This document shows positions 1 through 9,082 of a stretch of 64,000 bases of DNA, in pieces. The stretch is from Nisaea nitritireducens. GTDB taxonomy: Bacteria > Pseudomonadota > Alphaproteobacteria > Thalassobaculales > Thalassobaculaceae. The stretch is from contig NZ_JACZFS010000010.1 in assembly GCF_014904795.1 (NCBI RefSeq), forward strand, positions 124,001 through 188,000, in the 5' to 3' direction. A program made the translations under genes and the position numbers. The notes beneath the pieces were generated by a model. It did no database searches. It was given only the letters and a program-made list of their open reading frames with translations, and had not been told where the DNA came from. Every line of letters begins with the position of its first letter. Position 1 is the stretch's first letter.

Positions 1-1916
1 TTGCTGTCGCCGGGATTGCATTTATCGCCGTTCTTTCCGTTACGCTTTACGCTCAGTTCACAATTGAAACGCGTGAGGATGAAGAGCAGGTAGCTCATCA
101 TGTCTTTGCTCGCGCGCACATCGGCCAGAACCTGAAAAGCTATCTGGAATCTCGCTTCCTTTCGGTCAATGGCATTGTCGCGGCCCTGGGGAAGGAGAGC
201 ACGCCGCCTGCTGAAATCGAGTTCGCTGAGCTGGCTCGTCCTTTTCACGAGAATTTCAGCGGGGTTCAGGCCGTTAACTGGATCGATCACACCGGTACGG
301 CGCGCTGGATTGTACCGCTGGCAGGAAACGAGCAGGTCAAGGACAAGGACCTGACCGCTCTCAGTATTCCGAGCCGGGCCATCGCCGCCGCGCGTTCCGA
401 TGGCCGGGCACATGCAACACCGCCGATCACATTGCTTCAGGGCGGCATTGGCTTTGCGAGTTATTTCCCGGTTACGCGAAATGGCGAAATCGCCGGTTTC
501 ATCAATGTTGTGTTTCGTTTCGCCGACCTTCTAGACAGCATCGCCGGTCTGGATCCAAAAGGCTCGATTTCCGTCGCACTTCATTATGACGGCAAGTACG
601 TGTTGTCGCAGTCTGAGGGGCCGCGTGGTGAGGATTACAAGTCGCTCTATTACGATCTGGAGATCCTTGATCGTACCTACCAGATTGAAATCCGGTCCCA
701 CGAGGCGATCGTCAGTTATATCAATCCGATCCTGCTCATCGTCATCGTCAACCTGTTGTTTGCAGGCGCGATTTATCTGTTGGTGAAGCAGGTTGGCTTG
801 TTGGCACGAAGCGAGTCACGGTTTCGCGATTATACAGAAATAGCCTTTGATTACCTTTGGGAGACCGACCGGGAACAACGGATTACCTACCTTTCGCCAC
901 GCTTCGAGGAAATCGCCGGGCGCCCGGCGAGCGAATTTCTGGGGCGGAGGCTGAGAGATTGTAATATCCAGGCCGCGACCGACGACAGCCTCGCGGAGCA
1001 CGAGGAGATGATGGCCCGGAAAGAGCCGTTTGAGAATTTTGTGTTTGCCTCCACGGCCACGGACGGGACAAAGACGTGGATTTCGTCATCAGGAAAGCCC
1101 CGGTTCTCGGGAGGCGGTCGTTTCCTTGGCTACAGGGGGGCCGACCGGTCTATCAACGAGCAGGTGACGACTGAAAGGCGATTGCGTCGCGCTTGGGAGC
1201 ACGCGGAATCGGCCAATCAGGCAAAGAGCAATTTCCTCGCCGGGATGAGTCACGAACTGCGTACGCCACTTAACTCGATCATAGGCTTTTCAGAAATCAT
1301 CCGTGATCAGTTACTCGGCCCTGTCGGCAAGCCGCAATATGCCGAGTATGCCAGTGACGTTGTGTCATCCGGCCGGCATCTATTATCGCTGGTCGATGAT
1401 GTCCTGGACTTATCTAAGATAGAATCTTCCACATTCGAGCTGTCCGAAGACGAGATTGAACTTGCCGATACTTTTGAATTCGTCCGGCGTGGTTTCAGGC
1501 GGCATGCGGAAGCGCGGGGGATCGGCATTCACCTTGACGTCGCGGATGACGCGGCCTTTATCCGCGCGGATACGCGCATCGTGCGCCAGATGGTGATGAA
1601 CCTCGTTTCGAATGCCATAAAATTTACGGATTATGGCGGCACGATCAGGATCCTCTCTGAACGCGACGACAATGGAAGCGTGCACATCAAGGTCACCGAT
1701 ACCGGGGCCGGTATCCCCAAGGAACACCTTACCCGTGTGTTCGAGCCGTTTGTCCAGGTTCGTGAGACGGCATTATTGAGTCATGAGGGCTCCGGGCTCG
1801 GCCTGTCCCTGGTGAAAAGGTTTATTGAACTGCATGGCGGGACGATAGATCTGGAAAGTCGTGTTGGTGAAGGAACCTCCGTCGATCTTACCTTTCCCAA
1901 GCATCGCTCCAATTGA
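1..1916 (+). CDS. CHASE-PAS sensor histidine kinase (5' end cut by window)
   Basis: The frame is open from the left edge, so the start lies upstream; 637 residues are visible. In order: a hydrophobic stretch, an extracytoplasmic CHASE-like sensor region (first ~230 residues, e.g. GFASYFPVTRNGEIAGF), a second membrane segment near nt 715-790, a PAS domain (~nt 800-1170), a HisKA domain with the phospho-acceptor histidine in MSHELRTPL (~nt 1246-1270), and a HATPase_c domain with the N box NLVSNAIKF, DTGAGIP and GSGLGLSL. It ends without a receiver domain, so it should pass phosphate to a separate response regulator, which is not visible. CHASE domains in general bind small extracellular ligands; the ligand here is unknown. 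Family is clear; specificity is not. Confidence 0.9.
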   Translation, partial: AVAGIAFIAVLSVTLYAQFTIETREDEEQVAHHVFARAHIGQNLKSYLESRFLSVNGIVAALGKESTPPAEIEFAELARPFHENFSGVQAVNWIDHTGTARWIVPLAGNEQVKDKDLTALSIPSRAIAAARSDGRAHATPPITLLQGGIGFASYFPVTRNGEIAGFINVVFRFADLLDSIAGLDPKGSISVALHYDGKYVLSQSEGPRGEDYKSLYYDLEILDRTYQIEIRSHEAIVSYINPILLIVIVNLLFAGAIYLLVKQVGLLARSESRFRDYTEIAFDYLWETDREQRITYLSPRFEEIAGRPASEFLGRRLRDCNIQAATDDSLAEHEEMMARKEPFENFVFASTATDGTKTWISSSGKPRFSGGGRFLGYRGADRSINEQVTTERRLRRAWEHAESANQAKSNFLAGMSHELRTPLNSIIGFSEIIRDQLLGPVGKPQYAEYASDVVSSGRHLLSLVDDVLDLSKIESSTFELSEDEIELADTFEFVRRGFRRHAEARGIGIHLDVADDAAFIRADTRIVRQMVMNLVSNAIKFTDYGGTIRILSERDDNGSVHIKVTDTGAGIPKEHLTRVFEPFVQVRETALLSHEGSGLGLSLVKRFIELHGGTIDLESRVGEGTSVDLTFPKHRSN

Positions 1917-2083
1917 ACTCCGTTGCCGATTTCAGTAAATTCTTATGTCTCTCTAATTGTATTAAAATCCTAATGGAAATGGATGGCGTTAACCTATAGG
2001 GTGTATTTCATCCTCGCGGTTACCAATGACTCAAATTCTGCTTCTCGTTCCCCGTCTGTACTCCAAGACTATGAAGGTTCAAC

Positions 2084-2398
2084 GTGGCTAAGAAAAACCG
2101 ATCCTCCCTCGTTCGGCGACATTTCCGCTTACGTGGACCTCATGGAGATGAGTTACGCCGCTCAATCGCTCTTGAGCCAGGGTTCTGGTCAGCTTTGGAC
2201 GAAATGGCGCCAGGCGATAAACTGAGGGAGCTAATAGAAAGTTGCCTGGCGGGGCTCACGCCGGATGAGTCCCTCGTATCAATTCTGCGATGCGCGGTGC
2301 TGAACCATTATCGAGCGCTGTGCGATCAACGGCGTTCTGGAATGAAGCTTAGCAAACCCGAAGGGAAAACCGTGAAACAGATCGGGGCGCGGAATTGA
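2084..2398 (+). CDS. Small ribbon-helix-helix (RHH_4-like) protein
   Basis: This 104-residue protein carries the pattern RRSIALEPGFWSALDEMA followed by a helix and ILRCAVLNHYRAL. That resembles the RHH_4 family of small alphaproteobacterial ribbon-helix-helix proteins, where a strand (S-x-x-LEP-x-FW) precedes two helices. The proposed start is a GTG preceded by AAGG at the right spacing. An overlapping frame from 1983 is judged a shadow. RHH proteins usually bind DNA as dimers, but this subfamily is mostly uncharacterised and no target is evident. It stands alone between the kinase and a convergent tRNA-Thr. Confidence 0.65.
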   Translation: MAKKNRSSLVRRHFRLRGPHGDELRRSIALEPGFWSALDEMAPGDKLRELIESCLAGLTPDESLVSILRCAVLNHYRALCDQRRSGMKLSKPEGKTVKQIGARN

Positions 2399-2425
2399 CC
2401 GTGTCTGTACTGGGCCTGGAAGGAA

Positions 2426-2501
2426 TGGTGCCGGTTGAGGGACTTGAACCCCCGACCCTCTGATTACAAATCAGATGCTCTACCAACTGAGCTAAACCGG
2501 C
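2426..2501 (-). tRNA. tRNA-Thr (anticodon TGT)
   Basis: On the minus strand the acceptor stem GCCGGTT pairs with AACCGGC. The D arm is normal, the anticodon stem-loop reads CTGATTTGTAATCAG with anticodon TGT, and the T arm contains GGTTCAAGTCC. The CCA end is encoded. All cloverleaf elements are visible by eye. Confidence 0.96.
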
Positions 2502-2614
2502 TATCGAAGTGCGCAGCGGAATATCGCGTTTCTGGCCCAGGGTCAACGGGATCTCCATCACAAAGATCATGTTTCAGCCAAGACGAGCGTTGGAAATTCT
2601 TGCTGCGCGTGTTT

Positions 2615-3013
2615 CTAGCTATTTGAGACCACGAGATAGGGCCGCTTGAAACGAGGCTGTGAGCCGGCGGCGACAACTGTACGCGCCGCATTCATCAGGC
2701 TGGCGACGGGTGCTTCCTTCGTGCGGAGGCTTTCCAGCGTACTGACTGCCCGTAGCAATATGGAAATCTGGTTGTCCGAATATACGGGGGCTTTACGTGT
2801 CAGCACGGCTGCTTTTTCAAAGTGCGTGACGAGTTCCGAAATCAGAACAGATGTGTCCCGGATTGCGTGATCAAGTTCCGGCTCATCATCCGTGGCGTTT
2901 TTCATGCGATAGAGCTGAACATTCAGTTCAAGCAGCGAATAAACCTGTTGATGGCGAACATAGAGTTCGCGTCCGCGGGGATCCCGATTGTTTAATTCTA
3001 AACTTTCGAGCAT
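2615..3013 (-). CDS. Hypothetical protein, 132 aa, helical
   Basis: I do not recognise this family. The protein looks all-helical and soluble: alternating charged and leucine-rich stretches, no signal peptide, no membrane segment, no cysteines. A GGAG motif lies five to six bases before the ATG, which supports this start. It sits alone on the minus strand between tRNA-Thr and a gene-free stretch, next to the two sensor kinases. A role in signalling or motility regulation would be a guess. Its first codons share a near-identical 20-base stretch with the start of the DMT transporter at 8881 (see findings). Confidence 0.6.
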   Translation of the reverse strand: MLESLELNNRDPRGRELYVRHQQVYSLLELNVQLYRMKNATDDEPELDHAIRDTSVLISELVTHFEKAAVLTRKAPVYSDNQISILLRAVSTLESLRTKEAPVASLMNAARTVVAAGSQPRFKRPYLVVSNS

Positions 3014-3492
3014 CTATCACTCCAGGCCAGGTTGCAGCTGTCATCTGAGTTTGCCGGGCGTCGCGGTCGAGGCGGCGCTTTGGGTGGCGTCTGAAGGGAC
3101 TTTAGGCATCAAAACGTGAATCGCTCGTGAATCATCGGGGCTGAAATCGACTAAAAAAATGAAAATCAAAAAATGTACCTGTTTCGATCCCATTATGTTC
3201 GTGTTGTGTACATGTTTGCATATGGAAATGCGTCGGTGCGTGCGGTATGTTTTTTTGAAAACCTCAGTTCTGAGGGCCTTCAAGCACTATTTCCAAGAGA
3301 CAATTGTGAAGGCATATTGGATTTCGGCTTTTAGATCCGAAAGTCGATCTGGAATTGATGTACCGTCTAAGAACCAGCGGCAACACAGGTCTTGTGCCGT
3401 TCCGACCGACACTGACGTGCTTATGTTTATCAAATCTTAAGCTCAATGGCTGATAAAGTGCGCGTGCACCCGTTAAGAAAGAGCGCTTTTTC
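3014..3492. other. Gene-free intergenic stretch
   Basis: This 479-base stretch separates the divergent genes starting at 3013 (minus) and 3493 (plus). It is more AT-rich than its surroundings, with runs such as CTAAAAAAATGAAAATC near 3150. Short frames (93 and 83 codons) exist on both strands, but they are cysteine-rich or low in plausible composition and lack ribosome-binding sites, so I do not call them. It probably holds both promoters. A small palindrome GTGCGCGTGCAC-like stretch lies near 3460. No RNA gene was recognised. Confidence 0.5.
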
Positions 3493-4542
3493 ATGAGTGT
3501 GGAATTGCAGGACAAGAAGTCGGATAAGGTGGAGATCGACGAGGATGCCCTCGATTCACTTCATACTTTGCCGCTTTCAATCATCCCCTTGCAGACGCCT
3601 GGCCTGAAGAAAGCCTTCATGATCAAGAACGCGCGCCTGGAAAGCGCGATCGAACTTTTTCGTGACGGCGGGTCGGGGAGTGGCCAGGTTGAGCCAAAGG
3701 AATTGCACGGATACTTCCAGGACGTCGGCGGGGCTCTATCCCATGACCTCATCATTCTGGATCGGCTATCCTCCCTCGAATCGTTCGACGTCTATTCGTT
3801 GCGTCTTGAGCTGCGCAATCTGGATATCGGATTCGAGGACTTCTCGGCGCTGCAGCTCTCCGAGGCCAAGCGTGCCGAACTGACCGAATACATGCGTGCC
3901 TTCACACGGCCGCTGATCCAGCGTGTTTATGGTGGCGATCAATCAGACGAGATTAGTGACGTCGGCCAGATCATCAAGATGATGGCTTCTCCAAACCGGA
4001 ACGAAGCCATGGCAAAGCTCAAGCTTCTTGCCGAAGAGCTGAATACCGAATTGACGGAAGTGCCGAAGTTTCTCGAACGCTATGGCGATATTTTCCTGTC
4101 GCTGTCGTATTTCCGGAACTGCCTCGACAAGATCATGCAACAGCTTCCGCCCTTCATTTCCTGGATGGAAGAGCTGCATAGCAACTACCAGATCCAGAAC
4201 GACCGAAATCAGCTTAAAATTCTTAAGGATATCGAGTCGGATCTGAATGAGATTTCGACATCTCTGGTTGGTCGGTTTGAGTATTTCAATCACCGCTCCC
4301 ACGATTTCTGGGACAATATCAGCGCTGATTCGTTTCAGTCTTTCCAGGAACTGGTCACCGCACACCACGTCAGCATCGGCGCTGTGCTCTGCGGTCTTGC
4401 CGTGAAGATGGACCTCTACGAAACGCGGTTTCCCAACCATGGCGGGGGGCCGGTGAAGCGCCTGGAGTTCATTAATTCCGAGATCAGACCCGGATTGCAA
4501 CGCATCAAGGATATCGAGCAGCGGGTGGGTGCGGTAAAATAA
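3493..4542 (+). CDS. Conserved-looking hypothetical protein, 349 aa
   Basis: I do not recognise the family. The protein is acidic, mostly helical and cytoplasmic-looking, with no signal peptide or membrane segment. Heptad-like helices run around residues 105-240 (for example EEFNTELTEV-type and NQLKILKDIESDLNEI stretches). It ends 85 bases before the multi-PAS hybrid kinase on the same strand, so the two may be co-transcribed and work in one signalling pathway; that is inference from position only. A GAAAGAG stretch upstream could serve as the ribosome-binding site. Confidence 0.8.
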   Translation: MSVELQDKKSDKVEIDEDALDSLHTLPLSIIPLQTPGLKKAFMIKNARLESAIELFRDGGSGSGQVEPKELHGYFQDVGGALSHDLIILDRLSSLESFDVYSLRLELRNLDIGFEDFSALQLSEAKRAELTEYMRAFTRPLIQRVYGGDQSDEISDVGQIIKMMASPNRNEAMAKLKLLAEELNTELTEVPKFLERYGDIFLSLSYFRNCLDKIMQQLPPFISWMEELHSNYQIQNDRNQLKILKDIESDLNEISTSLVGRFEYFNHRSHDFWDNISADSFQSFQELVTAHHVSIGAVLCGLAVKMDLYETRFPNHGGGPVKRLEFINSEIRPGLQRIKDIEQRVGAVK

Positions 4543-4627
4543 AGCCGCATCTCCAGTCCTCCGGATCTGGACTACTCAATCAAAACCTTGCCGCTAGGGT
4601 AAGCGTTGGCATCGGTCTTCTGCGGCC

Positions 4628-7600
4628 GTGGGATTTTCCTTGAAGATGACCGGATCGAAGCCGATTCAGCAAAAATCAGTCGATACTGCCGTGGCGCCGG
4701 ATGCTGAAAATCGTGCCCGGCTGCTGCAGATTGCAGAGCGGCTGGCAAAACTTGGGTACTGGCGACTCGATCTCGCGAGCAATACCGTCTTTTGGTCTGA
4801 ATTCGTATACTTGCTGCATGGTCTGGAGCCTGGAAAAGGGTCCCCTGACCTTCAAGCTGCCTTAAATGCCTATCTCCCTGAAGACAGACCAAAAGTCAGT
4901 GCCGCAATTGAACGATGCGTAGCATCGGCGGAACCTTTCGAGTTCTCCTTACGGATCCGGCGCCCGGATGGCGCGGTACGTAACGTGCTGTCCGCCGGCC
5001 TTCCCGAACTGGATGAAAGCGGGAGCGTTATTGCGGTCATCGGCATATTCCAGGACATAACGACCCAGGATGACGTTGAAAAAGCTCATAGAGCCAATGA
5101 GTTGTTGCGTCAGACGATCGACGCCCTCGATGAGGCTGTGAGTATCTACGATCCAGATGATCGTTATGTGTACGCCAATCCGAAATATTTCGATCTGTTC
5201 CCGTACCTGAAGGAGATCGAGGACCTTGAGGGCAAGTCCTTCGAGGACGTGTTGCGTATCAGTCTGCAAAACCGTGTCGTCGATAGTCCGCTGGCCCGGG
5301 ACGATCCGGAAGCTTACATCGCGCAACGTCTGAAGGCGCGCAGAGAGGTTGCCGGAGAGCTAGGGGACAGACGGCATAAGAGCGGGCGCTGGTACGCGGC
5401 CCGTGAGTTCCGGACGGACGCGGACGCGCATATCACAATGCGTCGGGATGTTACGGAACAGCGCATCGCCAGCCAGGAACTTGAACGGGTCACGGAGCGC
5501 TATGAGCTCGCCGTCACGGCAGGGGGAATCGGGGTCTGGGAATATGATCGGTCCGCCGATACGTTTTACTGGTCCGATTTTGCCATCAGTATTCTGACCG
5601 ATGGTGAAAGCGCGGAGCCTGCTGACATAGAGTCGCTGTTTGAAGCCGTGATCCATGAGGATGCAGAGCATTTCAAGGGACAATACTGGGCTTGCCTGAA
5701 ACATCGGGCGGTTATGGATATTGAGATCCGGATGCGTTCTCTCGATGGGCAGATTAAATGGGTGCATTGGCGGGGGCGGCCAATAGCCGGCGACAACGGC
5801 GAGATTTTGCGCATTGTCGGATCGATCGTCGACGTGACGCGGAGGAATCTCGATCAGGAGCGGATTGTCCGGAGTGAAGCGCGGCTGAGCGAAATCGCGA
5901 GAACGATCCCCGGTGTTCTTTGCCAATGGTCGCTCGAAACCGATAACAGCCCTCGCTTTTCCTATCTCAGTCCGAAGGCTGCTGAAATTTTCGGGTTCGA
6001 GGATGCGAGTCCAAGTGGCGTTTCCTCGGCGCTGCGGCCGATCGCTGCGGATGCAGACGCGGTGAATACAGCCCTGGCTGCTTCATTCCGCACCGGAGAT
6101 CAGGTTCGTTTCGAGGCACGTTACGAATTGCCACAGCGTGGAATTCGTTGGATTCGCAACATGTCCGAAGTCGCGAACGTTTGGGATGATCGGATTGATT
6201 TCACCGGTGTCATGGTTGATGTCACGGAAATCAAGGAAGCCGAAAACAAGATCTTCGAAAGCGAACGGCGCTTGGTGGATGCCATCGAGTCGATCAATGA
6301 AGCCTTCGCGTATTTCGACAATAATGACCGTCTGATGATCTGTAACCAGACGTACCGGAAACTGCGCCCTGAGATCGCCGACCGTATCGAACCGGGGTTG
6401 CTTTTCGAGACCTTCGTAGAACTTGTCGCCGAGTGCGATTACATCCCGACGGGGTATGAAGGCAGAGACGAATGGGTTCGCGACCGTCTCGAAATGCACC
6501 GCAACCCAAGCTTTGAGCCGGTACAACAGGTTTGGCCGGACGGACGGGTTTATCTGGTCGCGGAACGCCGAACCAAAGAAGGCGGTACGGTTATCACGCT
6601 CACGGATATTTCCGATCTAAAGCGCCGCGAATCCGCGCTTGAGGAAGCGCATGCCCGTTTGTCGAGCCAGCACGATGCGCTCGAAAAATTGGCGGAAGAT
6701 CTTGATAATGCACGTCGAGCTGCGGAAGCTGCGAACGATGCAAAATCCCAATTCCTGGCGATGATGAGTCACGAAATCCGGACGCCGATGACCGGATTGC
6801 TGGGAATGGTCCAGATGCTCCGGGACGAAGACCTCAGCGACCGGCAGCGGGACTATCTCGACGTTCTTGGACAGTGTGCAGATACACTGCTTAGTCTTCT
6901 GAACGATATTCTGGACCTGTCGAAAATCGAAGCCGGCCAGCTTAGTCTTGAAAGTATAGAATTCGATCTGGAGCGTGCTGCACAGGAGATCGTCACCTTG
7001 TTCGGCGGGAGTGCCTCTGACAAGGGAGTGCGGCTTGTCAGTCGCATGTCAGAAAAAGCCGTTCGGGCTGTGCGCGGAGACCCTTTGCGCTTCAAGCAAA
7101 TCCTCGCAAACCTTCTCAGCAACGCTATAAAATTTACCGCCGAAGGCGAGGTGGTTCTGATTCTGGATGCGGTCCTGGACGGAAGCGAAGTCTTGGTTTC
7201 CGGCAGCGTTTCGGACACTGGTATAGGCATCCCCGAGGAGGCTATGTCTCGTCTGTTCAACAGATTTGATCAGGCGGATACCTCGACCACGCGGAAGTTC
7301 GGCGGAAGCGGCCTCGGTCTCTCTATATGTCAGAGATTGCTGACATCCATGGGCGGCAATATCTCGGTGAATTCTTCGCCGGGCAAGGGCAGTACATTCA
7401 CGTTTTCGATTCTGCTTGAAGCCGGTTCTGCCAATGAAGAGCCGACTTTGTCTGTCGGCACGTCAAACGTGGACGCTGGGCCAATTGATAGAGTTGATCC
7501 GAAAATCACCCCAAGCCTGCGGATACTGATTGCCGAGGATAATGCTCTCAATGCCGACCTGATCGCGATGATGCTCGAAAAATGGGGACATGAAACGGAA

Positions 7601-7900
7601 ATTGCTCCGGATGGTCGAGAGGCCGTGAATAAAGCGGCCCTCACAGCGTTCGATCTGATCCTGATGGATATGCAGATGCCGGAGCTGGACGGGCCAGATG
7701 CCACGCGTGAAATCCGGACGGGAAGCGGGCCGAATAGGGAAACGGCAATTGTTGGTTTGTCTGCCGATGCCATGCTTGAACACCGGGTGGGATATCTTGA
7801 AGCCGGGCTCACCGATTTCGAGACAAAACCGGTTGATTGGGATCGGCTCAGGCAGCTGATCGCACGGTTGTACGAGTGTGGCTGGATGCCTCATCGTTGA
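4628..7900 (+). CDS. Hybrid sensor histidine kinase with about five PAS domains and a receiver
   Basis: This 1090-residue cytoplasmic kinase has no membrane segment. Tandem PAS/PAC units cover about residues 25-150, 155-285, 290-415, 420-545 and 550-670; the second and fifth resemble the PAS_7 type (EAVSIYDPDDRYVYANPKY and EAFAYFDNNDRLMICNQTY). HisKA follows, with His715 in MMSHEIRTPM, then HATPase_c (NLLSNAIKF, DTGIGIP, GSGLGLSI). A C-terminal receiver has its phospho-acceptor at Asp1014 (LILMDMQMPELDG). Such enzymes run an internal His-to-Asp relay, often onto a separate Hpt protein; none is visible here. The start may be GTG at 4628 or ATG at 4646. Signals sensed are unknown. Confidence 0.93.
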   Translation: MGFSLKMTGSKPIQQKSVDTAVAPDAENRARLLQIAERLAKLGYWRLDLASNTVFWSEFVYLLHGLEPGKGSPDLQAALNAYLPEDRPKVSAAIERCVASAEPFEFSLRIRRPDGAVRNVLSAGLPELDESGSVIAVIGIFQDITTQDDVEKAHRANELLRQTIDALDEAVSIYDPDDRYVYANPKYFDLFPYLKEIEDLEGKSFEDVLRISLQNRVVDSPLARDDPEAYIAQRLKARREVAGELGDRRHKSGRWYAAREFRTDADAHITMRRDVTEQRIASQELERVTERYELAVTAGGIGVWEYDRSADTFYWSDFAISILTDGESAEPADIESLFEAVIHEDAEHFKGQYWACLKHRAVMDIEIRMRSLDGQIKWVHWRGRPIAGDNGEILRIVGSIVDVTRRNLDQERIVRSEARLSEIARTIPGVLCQWSLETDNSPRFSYLSPKAAEIFGFEDASPSGVSSALRPIAADADAVNTALAASFRTGDQVRFEARYELPQRGIRWIRNMSEVANVWDDRIDFTGVMVDVTEIKEAENKIFESERRLVDAIESINEAFAYFDNNDRLMICNQTYRKLRPEIADRIEPGLLFETFVELVAECDYIPTGYEGRDEWVRDRLEMHRNPSFEPVQQVWPDGRVYLVAERRTKEGGTVITLTDISDLKRRESALEEAHARLSSQHDALEKLAEDLDNARRAAEAANDAKSQFLAMMSHEIRTPMTGLLGMVQMLRDEDLSDRQRDYLDVLGQCADTLLSLLNDILDLSKIEAGQLSLESIEFDLERAAQEIVTLFGGSASDKGVRLVSRMSEKAVRAVRGDPLRFKQILANLLSNAIKFTAEGEVVLILDAVLDGSEVLVSGSVSDTGIGIPEEAMSRLFNRFDQADTSTTRKFGGSGLGLSICQRLLTSMGGNISVNSSPGKGSTFTFSILLEAGSANEEPTLSVGTSNVDAGPIDRVDPKITPSLRILIAEDNALNADLIAMMLEKWGHETEIAPDGREAVNKAALTAFDLILMDMQMPELDGPDATREIRTGSGPNRETAIVGLSADAMLEHRVGYLEAGLTDFETKPVDWDRLRQLIARLYECGWMPHR

Positions 7901-7933
7901 GGGCGATGCGGAGTGCTGGCCCCACGATGAGTT

Positions 7934-8881
7934 TTATGCGTCGGGAGCGTGCTGTACCCGCCGCATTTCTTTTACGGAATATGCCGCTCCCGCGAAAATC
8001 ACCAATGATCCAACAATAGTCAGATAGCTCGGGGTTTCTTGGAAGACCAGAATGCCGATCAGACCAGCGAATATAAGACGAGTATATTCCATGGGCTGCA
8101 CGGCAGAGGCTTCGCCATGTTTATAGGCCTTGATATTTGCATATTGGGCCATGGACATCAGCACGCCTGTCGCCACCATCGCGATCAGTTCAATCGCGGT
8201 CGGCGTCTCCCAATAAAAGTAGGCCGGGATCGCGAATGCGATGGCCAGTCCGAAAGACTGGTACGTCATGATGGTCACCGGGCTTTCAGTCTTGGTCAGG
8301 GTCCGGGTGACAATTATGACTACCGCGAGGAAAACCGCAGAGCAGAGCGCCAGGAAAGCGTAATAATCGATCCCGTCGAAGCTTGGCTGCAACACGATCA
8401 AAACGCCAATGAAGCCGAATATCGTGGGCCCCCAACGCCTGAGATCAACAACTTCCTTCAGCAACACAACCGCAAGCAACGTAATAAATAGAGTGCGCGC
8501 GAACGAAATAGCGGTCACATCCGCCAGCGGCATATGAATCACTGCCGTGAACCCGGCCGCCATGGCGCCAACTGAACAGAAGACGCGTGCTCCATGGAGT
8601 TTCAAGCGGTCGGTTTTGAAGGCGTGCGGAAAGGATTGAATCATCCGGGGCGACAGGATTGCGATCACACAGATCTGACGAATGAAGAGGATTTCCCAAA
8701 CCGGAATCCGCTGTCCCACATCCTTGATGGCTGCCGTCATAACCGTAAAAATGAGCGAGGCGAGGACGAGCCAGATGCAGCCCTTCAGATTCTCGGGCAC
8801 GCGACTCCAGATTTGAGACGCCCTGCTCCTTACCTGTCGGCTTCCGATCAGGTCTCTCCGAGATTCTAAACTTTCGGGCAT
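7934..8881 (-). CDS. DMT-superfamily (EamA) transporter
   Basis: This 315-residue membrane protein has about ten hydrophobic segments in two repeats of five, the layout of drug/metabolite transporters with EamA domains. Typical signs are the first helix after a short basic cytoplasmic N-terminus, the conserved segment RTLFITLLAVVLLKEVVDL closing the first repeat, and FAGLIGILVFQETPSYLTIVG closing the second. Family members mostly export amino acids or metabolites; nothing indicates the substrate here. It is divergent from the hydrolase at 9083 and convergent with the hybrid kinase, leaving only 33 bases to the latter. Confidence 0.9.
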   Translation of the reverse strand: MPESLESRRDLIGSRQVRSRASQIWSRVPENLKGCIWLVLASLIFTVMTAAIKDVGQRIPVWEILFIRQICVIAILSPRMIQSFPHAFKTDRLKLHGARVFCSVGAMAAGFTAVIHMPLADVTAISFARTLFITLLAVVLLKEVVDLRRWGPTIFGFIGVLIVLQPSFDGIDYYAFLALCSAVFLAVVIIVTRTLTKTESPVTIMTYQSFGLAIAFAIPAYFYWETPTAIELIAMVATGVLMSMAQYANIKAYKHGEASAVQPMEYTRLIFAGLIGILVFQETPSYLTIVGSLVIFAGAAYSVKEMRRVQHAPDA

Positions 8882-9082
8882 CAGGTTCGCTTACATATTT
8901 TATGACGACGCTATTCGTGATGTATTTTTGGTTGTTGTCAATTGCTTTGTATCCAAATCAACACCAGTGAATTGTTACGTCGGGCTGGTTGGAACGTTCC
9001 TAAAAACGGCGGACCAATTCGCATTGATATATGCTACAGATCGTCTCGCGTCCTATCCTCCGATTGAAATTCCGCGATTCTC

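Noticed and set aside
3159-3440. 93-codon plus-strand frame in the 3014-3492 gap
   Set aside because: It has no ribosome-binding site, an unusual Cys-rich composition, and AT-rich surroundings. It is not convincing as a gene.
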